From NCBI RefSeq assembly GCF_013363995.1, contig NZ_JABWGO010000001.1, positions 2,241,222 to 2,305,221 on the forward strand: a stretch of 64,000 nt of DNA, read 5' to 3'. Positions 23,667 through 32,565 of this stretch are shown one piece after another. The number at the start of each line of letters is the position of its first letter. The first letter of the stretch is position 1. This stretch comes from Nonomuraea rhodomycinica (GTDB taxonomy: Bacteria > Actinomycetota > Actinomycetes > Streptosporangiales > Streptosporangiaceae). Both the position numbers and the translations under genes were made by a program. Below the pieces are notes generated by a model that was not told where the DNA came from, made no database searches, and saw only the letters and a list, made by a program, of their open reading frames with translations.

Positions 23667-24404
23667 ATGGGAATCACGCTGCGCGCCGGCCCGATCGCCG
23701 AGGTCGTCATGGACGTCCCGCCGGTCAACGCCCTCGCCGTACGGCACTGGCACGACCTGGCGGACGCCCTCCACGACGCCGGGCGGGACCCCGTGACCCG
23801 GGTCGTCGTCCTGCGCGCCGAGGGACGCGGGTTCAACGCGGGCGTGGACATCAAGGAGATGCAGGCCGGCGACGGCCACCAGGCGCTCGTCGGAGCCAAC
23901 CGGGGCTGCCACGCCGCCTTCGCCGCCGTCTACGACTGTCCCGTGCCGGTGGTGGCCGCGGTCCACGGCTTCTGCCTGGGCGGCGGCATCGGGCTGGCCG
24001 GCAACGCGGACGTCGTCGTGGCCTCCGACGACGCCTACTTCGGGCTGCCCGAGGTGGACCGCGGGGCGCTCGGCGCGGCGACGCACCTCGCCCGGCTCGT
24101 CCCGGCGCACCTCATGCGGGCCATGGTCTACACCTGCCGCAACGTGACGGCGGCCGAGCTGCTGGCGTTCGGCTCGGTGCTGGACGTGGTGCCGCGCCAG
24201 GCGCTGCCGGACGCCGCGATGGAGGTGGCCGGGCGCATCGCCGACAAGGACCCGTGCGTGATCCGGCTGGCCAAGGAGTCGCTGAACGGCATCGATCCCG
24301 TGGACGTCAAGCGGAGCTACCGGTTCGAGCAGGGGTTCACCTTCGAGCTGAACCTCCTCGGCAAGGGCGACGAGCACCGCCACCGCTTCGTGGCGGGTTC
24401 ATGA
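23667..24404 (+). CDS. echA20: enoyl-CoA hydratase family ring-D hydrolase EchA20
   Basis: The 245-residue crotonase has VVVLRAEGRGFNAGVDIKEM near 48, the oxyanion-hole segment VHGFCLGGGIGLAGNADVVV near 95 and a C-terminal FEQGFTFELNLLGKGDEHR, which resembles EchA20 proteins. EchA20 hydrolytically opens steroid ring D of the HIEC-CoA intermediate. It heads the echA20-ipdA-ipdB-ipdC operon in the same order as mycobacteria (Rv3550-Rv3553). ATG 23667 has a purine-rich GGGAG upstream. Confidence 0.85.
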   Translation: MGITLRAGPIAEVVMDVPPVNALAVRHWHDLADALHDAGRDPVTRVVVLRAEGRGFNAGVDIKEMQAGDGHQALVGANRGCHAAFAAVYDCPVPVVAAVHGFCLGGGIGLAGNADVVVASDDAYFGLPEVDRGALGAATHLARLVPAHLMRAMVYTCRNVTAAELLAFGSVLDVVPRQALPDAAMEVAGRIADKDPCVIRLAKESLNGIDPVDVKRSYRFEQGFTFELNLLGKGDEHRHRFVAGS

Positions 24405-24442
24405 GCGCGGAGGCGGGGCTTGGGCGCGGAGGCGGGGCTTGG
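24405..24442 (+). repeat. 19-base tandem duplication between echA20 and ipdA
   Basis: GCGCGGAGGCGGGGCTTGG occurs twice in direct succession (24405-24423, 24424-24442) ahead of the ipdA ribosome binding site. It adds spare purine-rich sequence between the two genes. Confidence 0.85.
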
Positions 24443-24455
24443 GCGAGGAGGCCGC

Positions 24456-25247
24456 ATGGGCAAGGTCATGACCGTCGAGGAGGTCGTCGGGCGGCTGGAG
24501 AGCGGCATGACGATCGGGATCGGCGGCTGGGGTTCGCGGCGCAAGCCGATGGCCCTGGTGCGAGGCCTGCTCCGCGCGCCGTTGCGGGACCTCACGATCG
24601 TCTCGTACGGCGGGCCGGACGTGGGCATGCTCTGCGCCGCCGGCAAGGTCCGCCGGGTCGTCGCCCCGTTCGTGACGCTCGACTCGATCCCGCTCGAACC
24701 GCACTTCCGGCGGGCCCGCCAGAACGGGGCCGTCGAGTTCACCGAGTACGACGAGGGCATGTTCATGTTCGGCCTGCTGGCGGCGGCGCACCGGCTGCCG
24801 TTCCTGCCGACGCGGGCCGGGCTCGGCTCGGACGTGATGCGGGTCAACCTGCACCTGCGGACCGTCCGCTCGCCGTACGGGGACGGGGAGGAGCTGGTGG
24901 CCGTGCCCGCGCTCACGCTGGACGCGGCGCTGGTCCATCTCAACCGGGCCGACCGGCGCGGCAACGCCCAGTACCTCGGCCCGGACCCGTACCTCGACGA
25001 CCTGTACGTCAAGGCGGCGGCGAGCGCCTACGTCTCGTGCGAGCGGCTGGTGGACACCGCGGACCTGCTCAAGGAGGGGCCGGTGCAGTCGCTGCTGGTG
25101 AGCAGGTCGATGGTGACCGGCGTGGTGGAGGCGCCCGGCGGGGCCGGGTTCACCGCGTGCGAGCCGGACTACGGGCGCGACGAGGAGGCGCAGCGGCGTT
25201 ACGCGGAGACCCCTTGGGAGGAGTACGTGCGCGGTGAACAGGGCTGA
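24456..25247 (+). CDS. ipdA: COCHEA-CoA hydrolase alpha subunit IpdA
   Basis: A 263-residue class I CoA-transferase-fold protein: MTVEEVVGRLESGMTIGIGG at the N-terminus, VSYGGPDVGMLCAAGKVRRV near 50, FTEYDEGMFMFGLLAAAHRL near 93 and VPALTLDAALVHLNRADRRG near 150. IpdA and IpdB together hydrolyse the last steroid carbon ring (ring C of COCHEA-CoA). ATG 24456 was chosen for GAGGAGG about seven bases upstream; the frame extends 12 codons further without family sequence. It overlaps the first possible start of ipdB. Confidence 0.85.
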   Translation: MGKVMTVEEVVGRLESGMTIGIGGWGSRRKPMALVRGLLRAPLRDLTIVSYGGPDVGMLCAAGKVRRVVAPFVTLDSIPLEPHFRRARQNGAVEFTEYDEGMFMFGLLAAAHRLPFLPTRAGLGSDVMRVNLHLRTVRSPYGDGEELVAVPALTLDAALVHLNRADRRGNAQYLGPDPYLDDLYVKAAASAYVSCERLVDTADLLKEGPVQSLLVSRSMVTGVVEAPGGAGFTACEPDYGRDEEAQRRYAETPWEEYVRGEQG

Positions 25248-25300
25248 CGTCGGTGAGGAAGGTACGTGCGCGATGAGCAGGGCCGACGTCTGCGTGGTGG
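25223..25300 (+). repeat. 39-base tandem duplication of the ipdB start region
   Basis: GTACGTGCGCGGTGAACAGG (copy 1, from 25223) and GTACGTGCGCGATGAGCAGG (copy 2, from 25262) are the beginnings of two 39-base direct repeats. Each carries an in-frame start codon (GTG 25234, ATG 25273) with a purine-rich stretch before it. The ipdA stop lies in copy 1. Confidence 0.85.
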
Positions 25301-26034
25301 CGTGCGCCGAGGCGTTCAGGGGCGACGGCGAGATCCTGGCGGCGGGGATCGGCGGGGCGGTCACGGTGCTGGGGGCGCGGCTGGCGCGGCTGACGTTCGA
25401 GCCGGACCTGCTGACCAGTGACGGCGTCTGCCTGCTCACCGGCGACGTGCCGGCGCTGGGCGAGGCGCCCGAGGTGGTCGAGGGCTGGCTGCCGTTCCGC
25501 GACCACCTGTGGCTGGTGCTGAACGGCCGGCGGCACGTGATGCTGGGCGCGAGCCAGATCGACCGGCACGGCAACACCAACATCTCGTGCATCGGCGACT
25601 GGGACCGGCCCAGGGCGCAGCTCCTCGGCGTGCGCGGGGCCCCGGGCAACACCCGCTGCGACCCGACGAGCTACTGGATCCCGCGCCACTCCCCCCGGGT
25701 GTTCGTGCCGAAGGTGGACATGGTCAGCGGCGTCGGCACCGACAGGGGCGCGCACGGGCTGCGGCGGGTGGTGACGGACCTCGCGGTGCTGGACCTCGGC
25801 GGGCCCGGGGGCACGATGCGGCTGGTCTCGGCGCATCCCGGGGTGAGCGTGGAGGAGGTGGTGGCGGCCACCGGGTTCGAGCTGGACGTGCCCGCCGACG
25901 TGCCCGAGACCCGGACGCCCACGGCCGGGGAGCTGCGGCTGCTGGACGAGGTGCTGGACCCGCGCGGCCTGCGCCACCGCGAGGTCCCCGAGCCCCGCGC
26001 CGGAGGTAACGGAGCTGCCGGGGGCGCGGCGTGA
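25273..26034 (+). CDS. ipdB: COCHEA-CoA hydrolase beta subunit IpdB
   Basis: The 253-residue CoA-transferase-like beta subunit has GDGEILAAGIGGAVTVLGAR near 15, HVMLGASQIDRHGNTNISCI (near 95) and GPGGTMRLVSAHPGVSVEEV near 178. It completes the IpdAB heterotetramer that opens ring C. ATG 25273 was taken as the start (GAGGAAGG upstream), but GTG 25234 lies in frame in a 39-base duplicate of the same start region and would add 13 residues (MNRADVGEEGTCA). Its stop overlaps the ipdC start. Confidence 0.85.
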   Translation: MSRADVCVVACAEAFRGDGEILAAGIGGAVTVLGARLARLTFEPDLLTSDGVCLLTGDVPALGEAPEVVEGWLPFRDHLWLVLNGRRHVMLGASQIDRHGNTNISCIGDWDRPRAQLLGVRGAPGNTRCDPTSYWIPRHSPRVFVPKVDMVSGVGTDRGAHGLRRVVTDLAVLDLGGPGGTMRLVSAHPGVSVEEVVAATGFELDVPADVPETRTPTAGELRLLDEVLDPRGLRHREVPEPRAGGNGAAGGAA

Positions 26035-27059
26035 GGACCGCGCTGACCGAGCTCGTCGGCTGCCGCCACCCGATCGTGCAGACCGGCATGGGGTACGTGG
26101 CGGGCGCCCGGCTGGCCGCGGCCACCTCCCGCGCGGGCGGTCTCGGGATCATCGCCGCCGCCACGATGTCGGTGACCGAGATGACCGGCGCGATCAGGAC
26201 CGTCAAGGAGCGCACGGACGCCCCGTTCGGGGTGAACATCCGCTCCGACGCCGACGACGCCGCCGAGCGGGTCGAGGTGATGATCCGCGAGGGGGTGCGG
26301 GTCGCCTCGTTCGCGCTGGCGCCGCGCAGGGAGCTGATCGCCCGGCTGAAGGACGCGGGCGTGGTGACGATCCCGTCGGTCGGGGCGCGGCGGCACGCCG
26401 AGAAGGTGGCCTCCTGGGGCGCCGACGCGGTGATCGTGCAGGGCGGCGAGGGCGGCGGGCACACCGGGCCGCTGGCCACGACGCTGCTGTTACCGCAGGT
26501 GGTGGACGCCGTGGACATCCCGGTGGTCGCCGCCGGGGGGTTCTTCGACGGGCGGGGGCTGGTGGCGGCGCTGGCGTACGGGGCGTGCGGGATCGCCATG
26601 GGCACGCGGTTCCTGCTGACCCGCGACTCGCCGGTGCCCGACGCGGTCAAGCGGCTCTACCTGGAGGCGGCCGAGACGCTGGTCACCACGAAGGTGGACG
26701 GCGTGCCGCACCGGGTGCTGCGCACGCCGTTCGTGGAGTCGCTGGAGCGCTCACGGCTGTGGCGGGCGGTGGTCAACGGGGCGCGGTTCAAGCGGCTGTC
26801 CGGGCTGTCGTGGGCGGCGATGATCCGCGAGGGGCGGCGCATGCGGCACGGCCGCGACCTGACGTGGGCGCAGGTGCTCCAGGCGGCGAACACGCCGGTG
26901 CTGCTGCGGGCGGCCATGGTGGAGGGCCGCGGCGACCTCGGGGTGATGGCCTCGGGCCAGGTGGTGGGGGTGATCGGCGACCTGCCGTCGTGCGAGGAGC
27001 TGATCGGGCGGATCATGGCGGAGGCGGAGGCGGCGCTGAAGCGCCTGCCCGTCCGCTGA
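26031..27059 (+). CDS. ipdC: flavin-dependent oxidoreductase IpdC (nitronate monooxygenase-like)
   Basis: This 342-residue FMN-binding TIM-barrel protein has CRHPIVQTGMGYVAGARLAA at the N-terminus, GADAVIVQGGEGGGHTGPLA near 127 and VPVVAAGGFFDGRGL-like VVAAGGFFDGRGLVAALAYG with MGTRFLLTRDS near 190. IpdC (Rv3553) acts on a hydroxylated HIC-CoA intermediate before EchA20. GTG 26031 overlaps the ipdB stop (GTGA), so translation is coupled. A strong hairpin at 27067-27104 ends the operon. Confidence 0.85.
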   Translation: MRTALTELVGCRHPIVQTGMGYVAGARLAAATSRAGGLGIIAAATMSVTEMTGAIRTVKERTDAPFGVNIRSDADDAAERVEVMIREGVRVASFALAPRRELIARLKDAGVVTIPSVGARRHAEKVASWGADAVIVQGGEGGGHTGPLATTLLLPQVVDAVDIPVVAAGGFFDGRGLVAALAYGACGIAMGTRFLLTRDSPVPDAVKRLYLEAAETLVTTKVDGVPHRVLRTPFVESLERSRLWRAVVNGARFKRLSGLSWAAMIREGRRMRHGRDLTWAQVLQAANTPVLLRAAMVEGRGDLGVMASGQVVGVIGDLPSCEELIGRIMAEAEAALKRLPVR

Positions 27060-27066
27060 CGGCGGG

Positions 27067-27104
27067 CGCCGGGGCACGCCGTCCGCTGAGGGCGTGCCCC
27101 GGCG
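27067..27104 (+). terminator. strong hairpin after ipdC
   Basis: A perfect 14-base stem (27067-27080 with 27091-27104) encloses the ten-base loop GTCCGCTGAG. It begins eight bases after the ipdC stop and has no T-run, as usual for high-GC actinobacterial terminators. Confidence 0.75.
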
Positions 27105-27141
27105 GAAGCAGCGGATCGGGGTCCACGCGCGTTCTCAGGTC

Positions 27142-27669
27142 ATGAACATGGAGACAGCCGCCCGCGCGCCCGCCCCGCCGGGCGCCGAGGCGGTGCTGGC
27201 CGGCCTGTACGCCGAGCACCGGCTCGCGCTGGTGCGCCTGGCGCTGCTGCTCGTCGGGGACCGGGAGAGCGCCGAGGACGTCGTCCAGGACGTCTTCTCC
27301 AGGATGCACGGCAGGCGTCCCGAGACGTTGAGCCTGGCGTACGTGCGCGTCGGCGTGCTGAACGCCGCGCGCTCGCTCCTGCGCCGGCGCGCCGTCGCCG
27401 CGCGGGTCCTGCCGGGACGGCGGGAGGAGCCGGTGGGCTCCGCGGAGACGGCCGCGCTGCTCGGCGAGGCACGGCAGGAGATGCTGGCCGCGCTGGGCCG
27501 GCTGCCCAGGCGGCAGCGCGAGATCCTCGTGCTGCGTTACTACCTCGATCTGTCCGACGCCGACATCGCGCAGGCGACGCGCGTCCGGGAGAGCACCGTG
27601 CGGTCCACCGCCTCCAGGGCCCTGGACCGGCTCAAGCGCGAACTGGGAGAGCTGGAGGACAAGGCATGA
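27142..27669 (+). CDS. ECF sigma factor (SigE family)
   Basis: The 175-residue protein has region 2 (YAEHRLALVRLALLLVGDRE, then SAEDVVQDVFSRM) and region 4 (ALGRLPRRQREILVLRYYLD, then DADIAQATRVRESTVRSTASRAL). ATG 27142 is preferred because an upstream GTG lies within the terminator stem. The following membrane protein gene overlaps by four bases and may encode its regulator or target, although it has no recognised anti-sigma domain. Confidence 0.85.
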   Translation: MNMETAARAPAPPGAEAVLAGLYAEHRLALVRLALLLVGDRESAEDVVQDVFSRMHGRRPETLSLAYVRVGVLNAARSLLRRRAVAARVLPGRREEPVGSAETAALLGEARQEMLAALGRLPRRQREILVLRYYLDLSDADIAQATRVRESTVRSTASRALDRLKRELGELEDKA

Positions 27670-28868
27670 CCGGCGTCGAGGAACGACTCAGGGACGCGCT
27701 GGCCGCCAAGGCCGCGACCGTGCCGGACGACGGGGCGACGGGGGTGCTGCCCGTGCCGCGCGCGAGGCGGTCCGGCGGCAGGTGGTGGGCGCCGGTGGCG
27801 GTGGCGGCGGCGATCGTCGTCGTGGTGGCGGCCACCGTGGTGGGCACGCGCACGGTCGCGCCGGTCGCGCCGCCTGTCCCGGCCGCGCCGGTCACCTCCG
27901 CCCTCGGCGGCTTGGCGCCGCCGGTCCGGCAGGTGTGGCCGGGCGCGGTGCACGAGATCCCGACCACGGCGCCGGGCGGCCGGGCGTTCGTGCCGAACGG
28001 GTTCGTCAGCGACCGGGTCGTGGTGGGACAAGGGCTCACGAAGAACCGGCCCGACGGCATCTGGTCGTACGACGTGGACAAGCGGCGCTTCACCAGGATC
28101 GCCCCGCTCGTGAAGGGGCGTCAGCCGCACGGGCCGGTGGTCTCCGGCGACGGGTACGTCGCGTGGTCGACGATCCACGACGGCAACGTCGAGATCTGGG
28201 CCGTGCCCGTCGGCGGAGGGGTCCCGCGCCGCCTCGCCTCGGTCACGGCCCCGGTCTCCAGCGACAACGAGATCTTCGGGGCGCAGAGCCTGGCCATCGC
28301 GGACGGCATGGCCGTGTGGTCGGCGTCGGACGGCGGGGTCTACCGCGTCCGGCTGAACTCGAAGGGCGCCGAGTGGATGCTGGTCCTCGGGTCGAAGGGC
28401 TTCCACCTGGTGGAGTGGCCGTGGGCCGGCTGGCCGCGGAAGGAGCGCGGGCTGGATCACGAGGTCACCCGCCCCATGGAGCACCTCAAGAACGTGATCA
28501 CGGGCGAGACCCGCGACGCGAGAGCCCCTTCCGGGCGGACGTCGTGGAACGACTGCGGGCTGACGTGGTGCCTCAACGGTGCCGAGGCGTGGCGGCGCGA
28601 CGGCACGGGCCGGCGCGCGCTCCCGGGCGCGGCCACGGACGCGCTCCTGTCGGGCCGCTTCGTCCTGCTGCACCAGCGGGACCGGGCGGGCAGGGCCGCC
28701 ACGGCCGTGCACGACATCGCCACGGGACGCACCGGCCTGCTGTTCACGACCCCGACCCGCAAGGGCGACAAGGCCCCGCCGACCCTCCACCTGCAGGACG
28801 GCATGGTGTGGTACCAGACGGGACGCGGCACGCAGGTCCTCGTGGACCTGGCCCACGCCGCCCGATGA
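27666..28868 (+). CDS. membrane-anchored beta-propeller-like protein, sigma partner
   Basis: This 400-residue protein has a short cytoplasmic N-terminus (about 45 residues), one transmembrane helix (WWAPVAVAAAIVVVVAATVV near 38-57), a proline/alanine linker and an extracellular part with repeated DG-W-W patterns (DGIWSYDVDKRRFTRIAPL; GYVAWSTIHDGNVEIWAVPV; GMAVWSASDGGVYRVRLNS) like TolB or WD40 blades. It overlaps the sigma factor gene by ATGA, so it is likely a sensor or anti-sigma-type partner; a zinc-binding anti-sigma motif is not seen. Confidence 0.65.
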   Translation: MTGVEERLRDALAAKAATVPDDGATGVLPVPRARRSGGRWWAPVAVAAAIVVVVAATVVGTRTVAPVAPPVPAAPVTSALGGLAPPVRQVWPGAVHEIPTTAPGGRAFVPNGFVSDRVVVGQGLTKNRPDGIWSYDVDKRRFTRIAPLVKGRQPHGPVVSGDGYVAWSTIHDGNVEIWAVPVGGGVPRRLASVTAPVSSDNEIFGAQSLAIADGMAVWSASDGGVYRVRLNSKGAEWMLVLGSKGFHLVEWPWAGWPRKERGLDHEVTRPMEHLKNVITGETRDARAPSGRTSWNDCGLTWCLNGAEAWRRDGTGRRALPGAATDALLSGRFVLLHQRDRAGRAATAVHDIATGRTGLLFTTPTRKGDKAPPTLHLQDGMVWYQTGRGTQVLVDLAHAAR

Positions 28869-28889
28869 CGGTCAGGAGGGTCAGGACGA

Positions 28890-29561
28890 TCAGAGCACGG
28901 TGATGCCGCGGGCGGCCAGGATGGCGGCCGCCTGCGCCTGATTGACGATCGCGCCCGCGAACGCCCTCAGCTTGGCGTCGTCGGGCTCGCCGAGGTCGGC
29001 GCCGCGCAGGTCGGCCTTGGCGAAGACGGTCCTGATCAGCTTGGTGCCGCGCAGGCGGCAGTCGCTGAACGTCGCCCCGGTGAAGTCGCAGCCCGACAGG
29101 TCGGCGTCGTCGAAGCGCACGCCCTCGATGACCTGCCCGCGCAGGGAGCAGCCGCCCAGGTTGGCCAGGGTGAGGTTGGAGCGGGTGAGCGTGAAGCCGG
29201 TGCCGCGCGTGGCGGTCAGCGACGCGCCGATCATGCGGCATCCGGTGAACGAGACGTCGCTCAGCAGCGCCCCGCCGAACCGGGCCGAGGCCAGGTCGAC
29301 GTCCGTGAAGCTCGCGTCGACGAGGTCGGCGTCGTCGAAGCGCAGGCCCATGCCGCCGCCTCCGCCGAAGACGGCCCCGTCGAGGTCGGCCTTGCGGAAG
29401 TCGGCCCGCTCCAGCACGCACGACTCGAAGCGCGCCCCGCCGAGGGCGGCGCCGCGCAGGTCGGCGCCGGTCAGGTCGCAGCGGCGGAAGACGTGGACCT
29501 CACCGGGCGCGAGCCGCTCGCCCAGCGCGGAGTGGGACAGGTCCTCGCCTTCGACGTCCAT
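28890..29561 (-). CDS. pentapeptide repeat protein
   Basis: The 223-residue protein consists largely of A(D/N)Lxx-type repeats: CDLTGADLRGAALGGARFES, CVLERADFRKADLDGAVFGG, then DDADLVDASFTDVDLASARF and others to about residue 190. This gives a right-handed quadrilateral beta-helix. Some relatives mimic DNA and protect gyrase (Qnr/MfpA type), but that activity cannot be inferred here. Two central repeats carry glycine insertions (GGGGGMG near 84). The C-terminal 30 residues form a helix ending ILAARGITVL. Confidence 0.85.
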   Translation of the reverse strand: MDVEGEDLSHSALGERLAPGEVHVFRRCDLTGADLRGAALGGARFESCVLERADFRKADLDGAVFGGGGGMGLRFDDADLVDASFTDVDLASARFGGALLSDVSFTGCRMIGASLTATRGTGFTLTRSNLTLANLGGCSLRGQVIEGVRFDDADLSGCDFTGATFSDCRLRGTKLIRTVFAKADLRGADLGEPDDAKLRAFAGAIVNQAQAAAILAARGITVL

Positions 29562-29624
29562 GCCGTCAGAGCTCCTCGCCGTAGACCCGCGTGCCGAAGC
29601 TCCTGGCCGTGGAGCCGCGTGCCG

Positions 29625-31253
29625 TCAGAGCCTACCCGTGATCACCTCGGCCGCGGCCTGGCCGCAGACGGTCGCCGAGCCGTACGTGGCGATGTGGACG
29701 GCGCCGACGTCGGCGCGCAGCGGCAGGCCCATCTCGACCACCACGGTGTCGGGCCGGGCGCTGAGCAGGTGGCGCAGGGCCTGGCTCTGCCAGGGGTGGC
29801 GGTGCGCGTCGCGGACGGCCACGACCAGCGGCCGCCCGGCGGCCCCGCGCAGGAGCTCCTCCAGCGCCGGGCCCGTGGTGAGGGCCGCGGTGAGGCGGGT
29901 CACGGAGGTGCCGGGCAGCAGCCGGGCCAGCGGCTCCCCCACGCCCCAGGGGGTGGCCTTGTCGATGGCCAGGTTCATCTCGGGGGCCAGCTCGATCACG
30001 ACGGGCGCGGCGGTGAGCGGCAGCACGGGCTCCGCGGACCTGCGGGTGACGCGGACGGCCCGCCGGGCGGCGGCGAGCCCCGCGTGCCCGCCGAGCGGGT
30101 GCCCGTCGAGCGCGCGCCCGTCAGATGCGTGCCCGTCACGTGCGTGCCCGTCACGTGCGTGCCCGTCACGTGCGTGCCCGTCACGTGCGTGCCCGTCACG
30201 TGCGTGCCCGTCACGTGCGTGCCCGTCGGGTGAGAGGGACGGCGGGGTGGTGGCGCTGCCCGAGGAGGCGGCCCAGGCGCCGAGCTCGCGGACCCTGCGA
30301 GCGGCGTCGGCCAGGCGCTCCTCGGGCAGCACGCCCGCGGTGACGGCGGCGACGACGGCGTCGCGCACCTCGACGGCGGTCGCCTCGTCGGCGTGCTCGC
30401 CGCCGACGCAGATCGCGTCGGCGCCGGCCGCGATGGCGCGGGCCGCCGCGCCGCCGATCCCGTACGCGCCGGCGACGGCGGCCATCTCGATGCCGTCGGT
30501 GACGATCAGCCCGTCGAAGCCCAGCTCCTCCCGCAGCAGGCCGGTGAGGATCTTGGGGCTGAGGGTGGCCGGGAGCACGCCGTCGAACGACGGGACGAGC
30601 AGGTGCCCGGTCATGATCGCCTTGACCCCTTCGTCGATCACCTCGCGGAAGGGGCGCAGCGCGTCCTCGATCCCGCCGGCCGCCACGACGGGCACGTCGT
30701 GGTGGGAGTCGACCGAGGTGTCGCCGTGGCCGGGGAAGTGCTTGGCGCAGGCCGCCACGCCCGCCGACTGGATCCCGCGGACGAACGCCCGGGCGTGCCG
30801 GGCGACCAGCGCCGGCTCGGCGCCGAAGGACCGCAGCCCGATGACGGGGTTGTCCGGGTTGGAGTTGACGTCGGCGGACGGGGCGAAGTCGATGGTGATC
30901 CCGGCGGCGGCGAGCTGGGCGCCGAGGTCGCGGGCGAGCGTCTCGGTCAGCTCCACGTCGTCCACGACGCCGAGCGCGTAGCCGCCGGGCCGGCTGCTGC
31001 CGGTGCTCACCTCCAGCCGCGTCACCTCGCCCGACTCCTCGTCGGTGCCGACGAGCACGGCGGGGTTCTCGGCGCGCAGGGCGGCCGTCAGCGCGGCCAC
31101 CTGGGCGGGGCCGGTGATGTTGCGGGTGAACAGCACCACCCCGCCGAGCCCCTCGCCGAGCCGGCGCCGGAGCCAGTCGGGAGGGGTCGTCCCCTCGAAT
31201 CCCGGCATGAGGACGGCGTCGGCCAGGCGTAGCAGGTGGGCGCTGTTGGGCAT
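29625..31253 (-). CDS. nagZ: beta-N-acetylhexosaminidase, GH3 (NagZ type)
   Basis: The 542-residue protein has a GH3 catalytic domain: LVGTDEESGEVTRLEVSTGS near 67, VAACAKHFPGHGDTSVDSHH near 165 and FDGLIVTDGIEMAAVAGAYG near 242 with the nucleophilic aspartate. After residue 320 an unusual linker carries six perfect copies of GHARD (30129-30218), then a C-terminal domain follows that is longer than in basic NagZ. The enzyme removes terminal GlcNAc from muropeptides or chitooligomers. ATG 31253 stands seven bases after TAGATT (31266-31261), a leaderless start, and a perfect palindrome at 31266-31284 is its likely operator. Confidence 0.8.
   Translation of the reverse strand: MPNSAHLLRLADAVLMPGFEGTTPPDWLRRRLGEGLGGVVLFTRNITGPAQVAALTAALRAENPAVLVGTDEESGEVTRLEVSTGSSRPGGYALGVVDDVELTETLARDLGAQLAAAGITIDFAPSADVNSNPDNPVIGLRSFGAEPALVARHARAFVRGIQSAGVAACAKHFPGHGDTSVDSHHDVPVVAAGGIEDALRPFREVIDEGVKAIMTGHLLVPSFDGVLPATLSPKILTGLLREELGFDGLIVTDGIEMAAVAGAYGIGGAAARAIAAGADAICVGGEHADEATAVEVRDAVVAAVTAGVLPEERLADAARRVRELGAWAASSGSATTPPSLSPDGHARDGHARDGHARDGHARDGHARDGHARDGHASDGRALDGHPLGGHAGLAAARRAVRVTRRSAEPVLPLTAAPVVIELAPEMNLAIDKATPWGVGEPLARLLPGTSVTRLTAALTTGPALEELLRGAAGRPLVVAVRDAHRHPWQSQALRHLLSARPDTVVVEMGLPLRADVGAVHIATYGSATVCGQAAAEVITGRL
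30129..30218 (-). repeat. six perfect 15-base repeats in nagZ
   Basis: GTGCCCGTCACGTGC is repeated six times without change and is flanked by degenerate copies from about 30060. It encodes GHARD repeats (residues about 346-375) between the catalytic and C-terminal domains. Confidence 0.95.
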
Positions 31254-31265
31254 GCCTCGCAATCT

Positions 31266-31284
31266 AATAGGAAAGTTTCCTATT
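31266..31284. promoter_or_regulatory. 19-base perfect palindrome at nagZ promoter
   Basis: AATAGGAAA-G-TTTCCTATT has perfect 9-base arms and abuts the leftward -10 (TAGATT). It is the cleanest operator-like palindrome in the window apart from the KstR2-type sites. Its sequence is like those used by sugar regulators of the ROK or RpiR type; which one binds is not known. Confidence 0.75.
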
Positions 31285-31315
31285 TGCTAGTGGCATTTTC
31301 GGACGTGGAGGGGCG

Positions 31316-32467
<1,152 letters not shown>

Positions 32468-32478
32468 CACCGTATGGT

Positions 32479-32492
32479 AGCAAGCGCTTGGT
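32479..32492. promoter_or_regulatory. KstR2-type operator at fadA6 promoter
   Basis: AGCAAGCGCTTGGT matches AnCAAGnnCTTGnT exactly. It overlaps the first base of the leftward -10 and extends into the spacer of the fadA6 promoter. Confidence 0.85.
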
Positions 32493-32530
32493 CAGGTCGA
32501 GAACGCCTCATGAGCAGGCACACTTCCGTG

Positions 32531-32544
32531 AACAAGCGATTGCC
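32531..32544. promoter_or_regulatory. KstR2-type operator at kstR2 promoter
   Basis: AACAAGCGATTGCC is a weaker copy of the consensus (damaged right arm), lying just upstream of the CATAAT -10 (32553-32558) of the regulator gene. It suggests autoregulation with lower affinity. Confidence 0.65.
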
Positions 32545-32565
32545 TCAGGGCCCATAATGGGAAGC

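Noticed and set aside
27094..27141. Upstream GTG start for the ECF sigma factor
   Set aside because: The codon falls inside the perfect terminator stem at 27067-27104, and the extra residues do not look like sigma region 2.
30060..30240. Regular 15-base repeats looking like a CRISPR or satellite array
   Set aside because: The units are contiguous without spacers, keep the reading frame and lie inside an intact GH3 gene.
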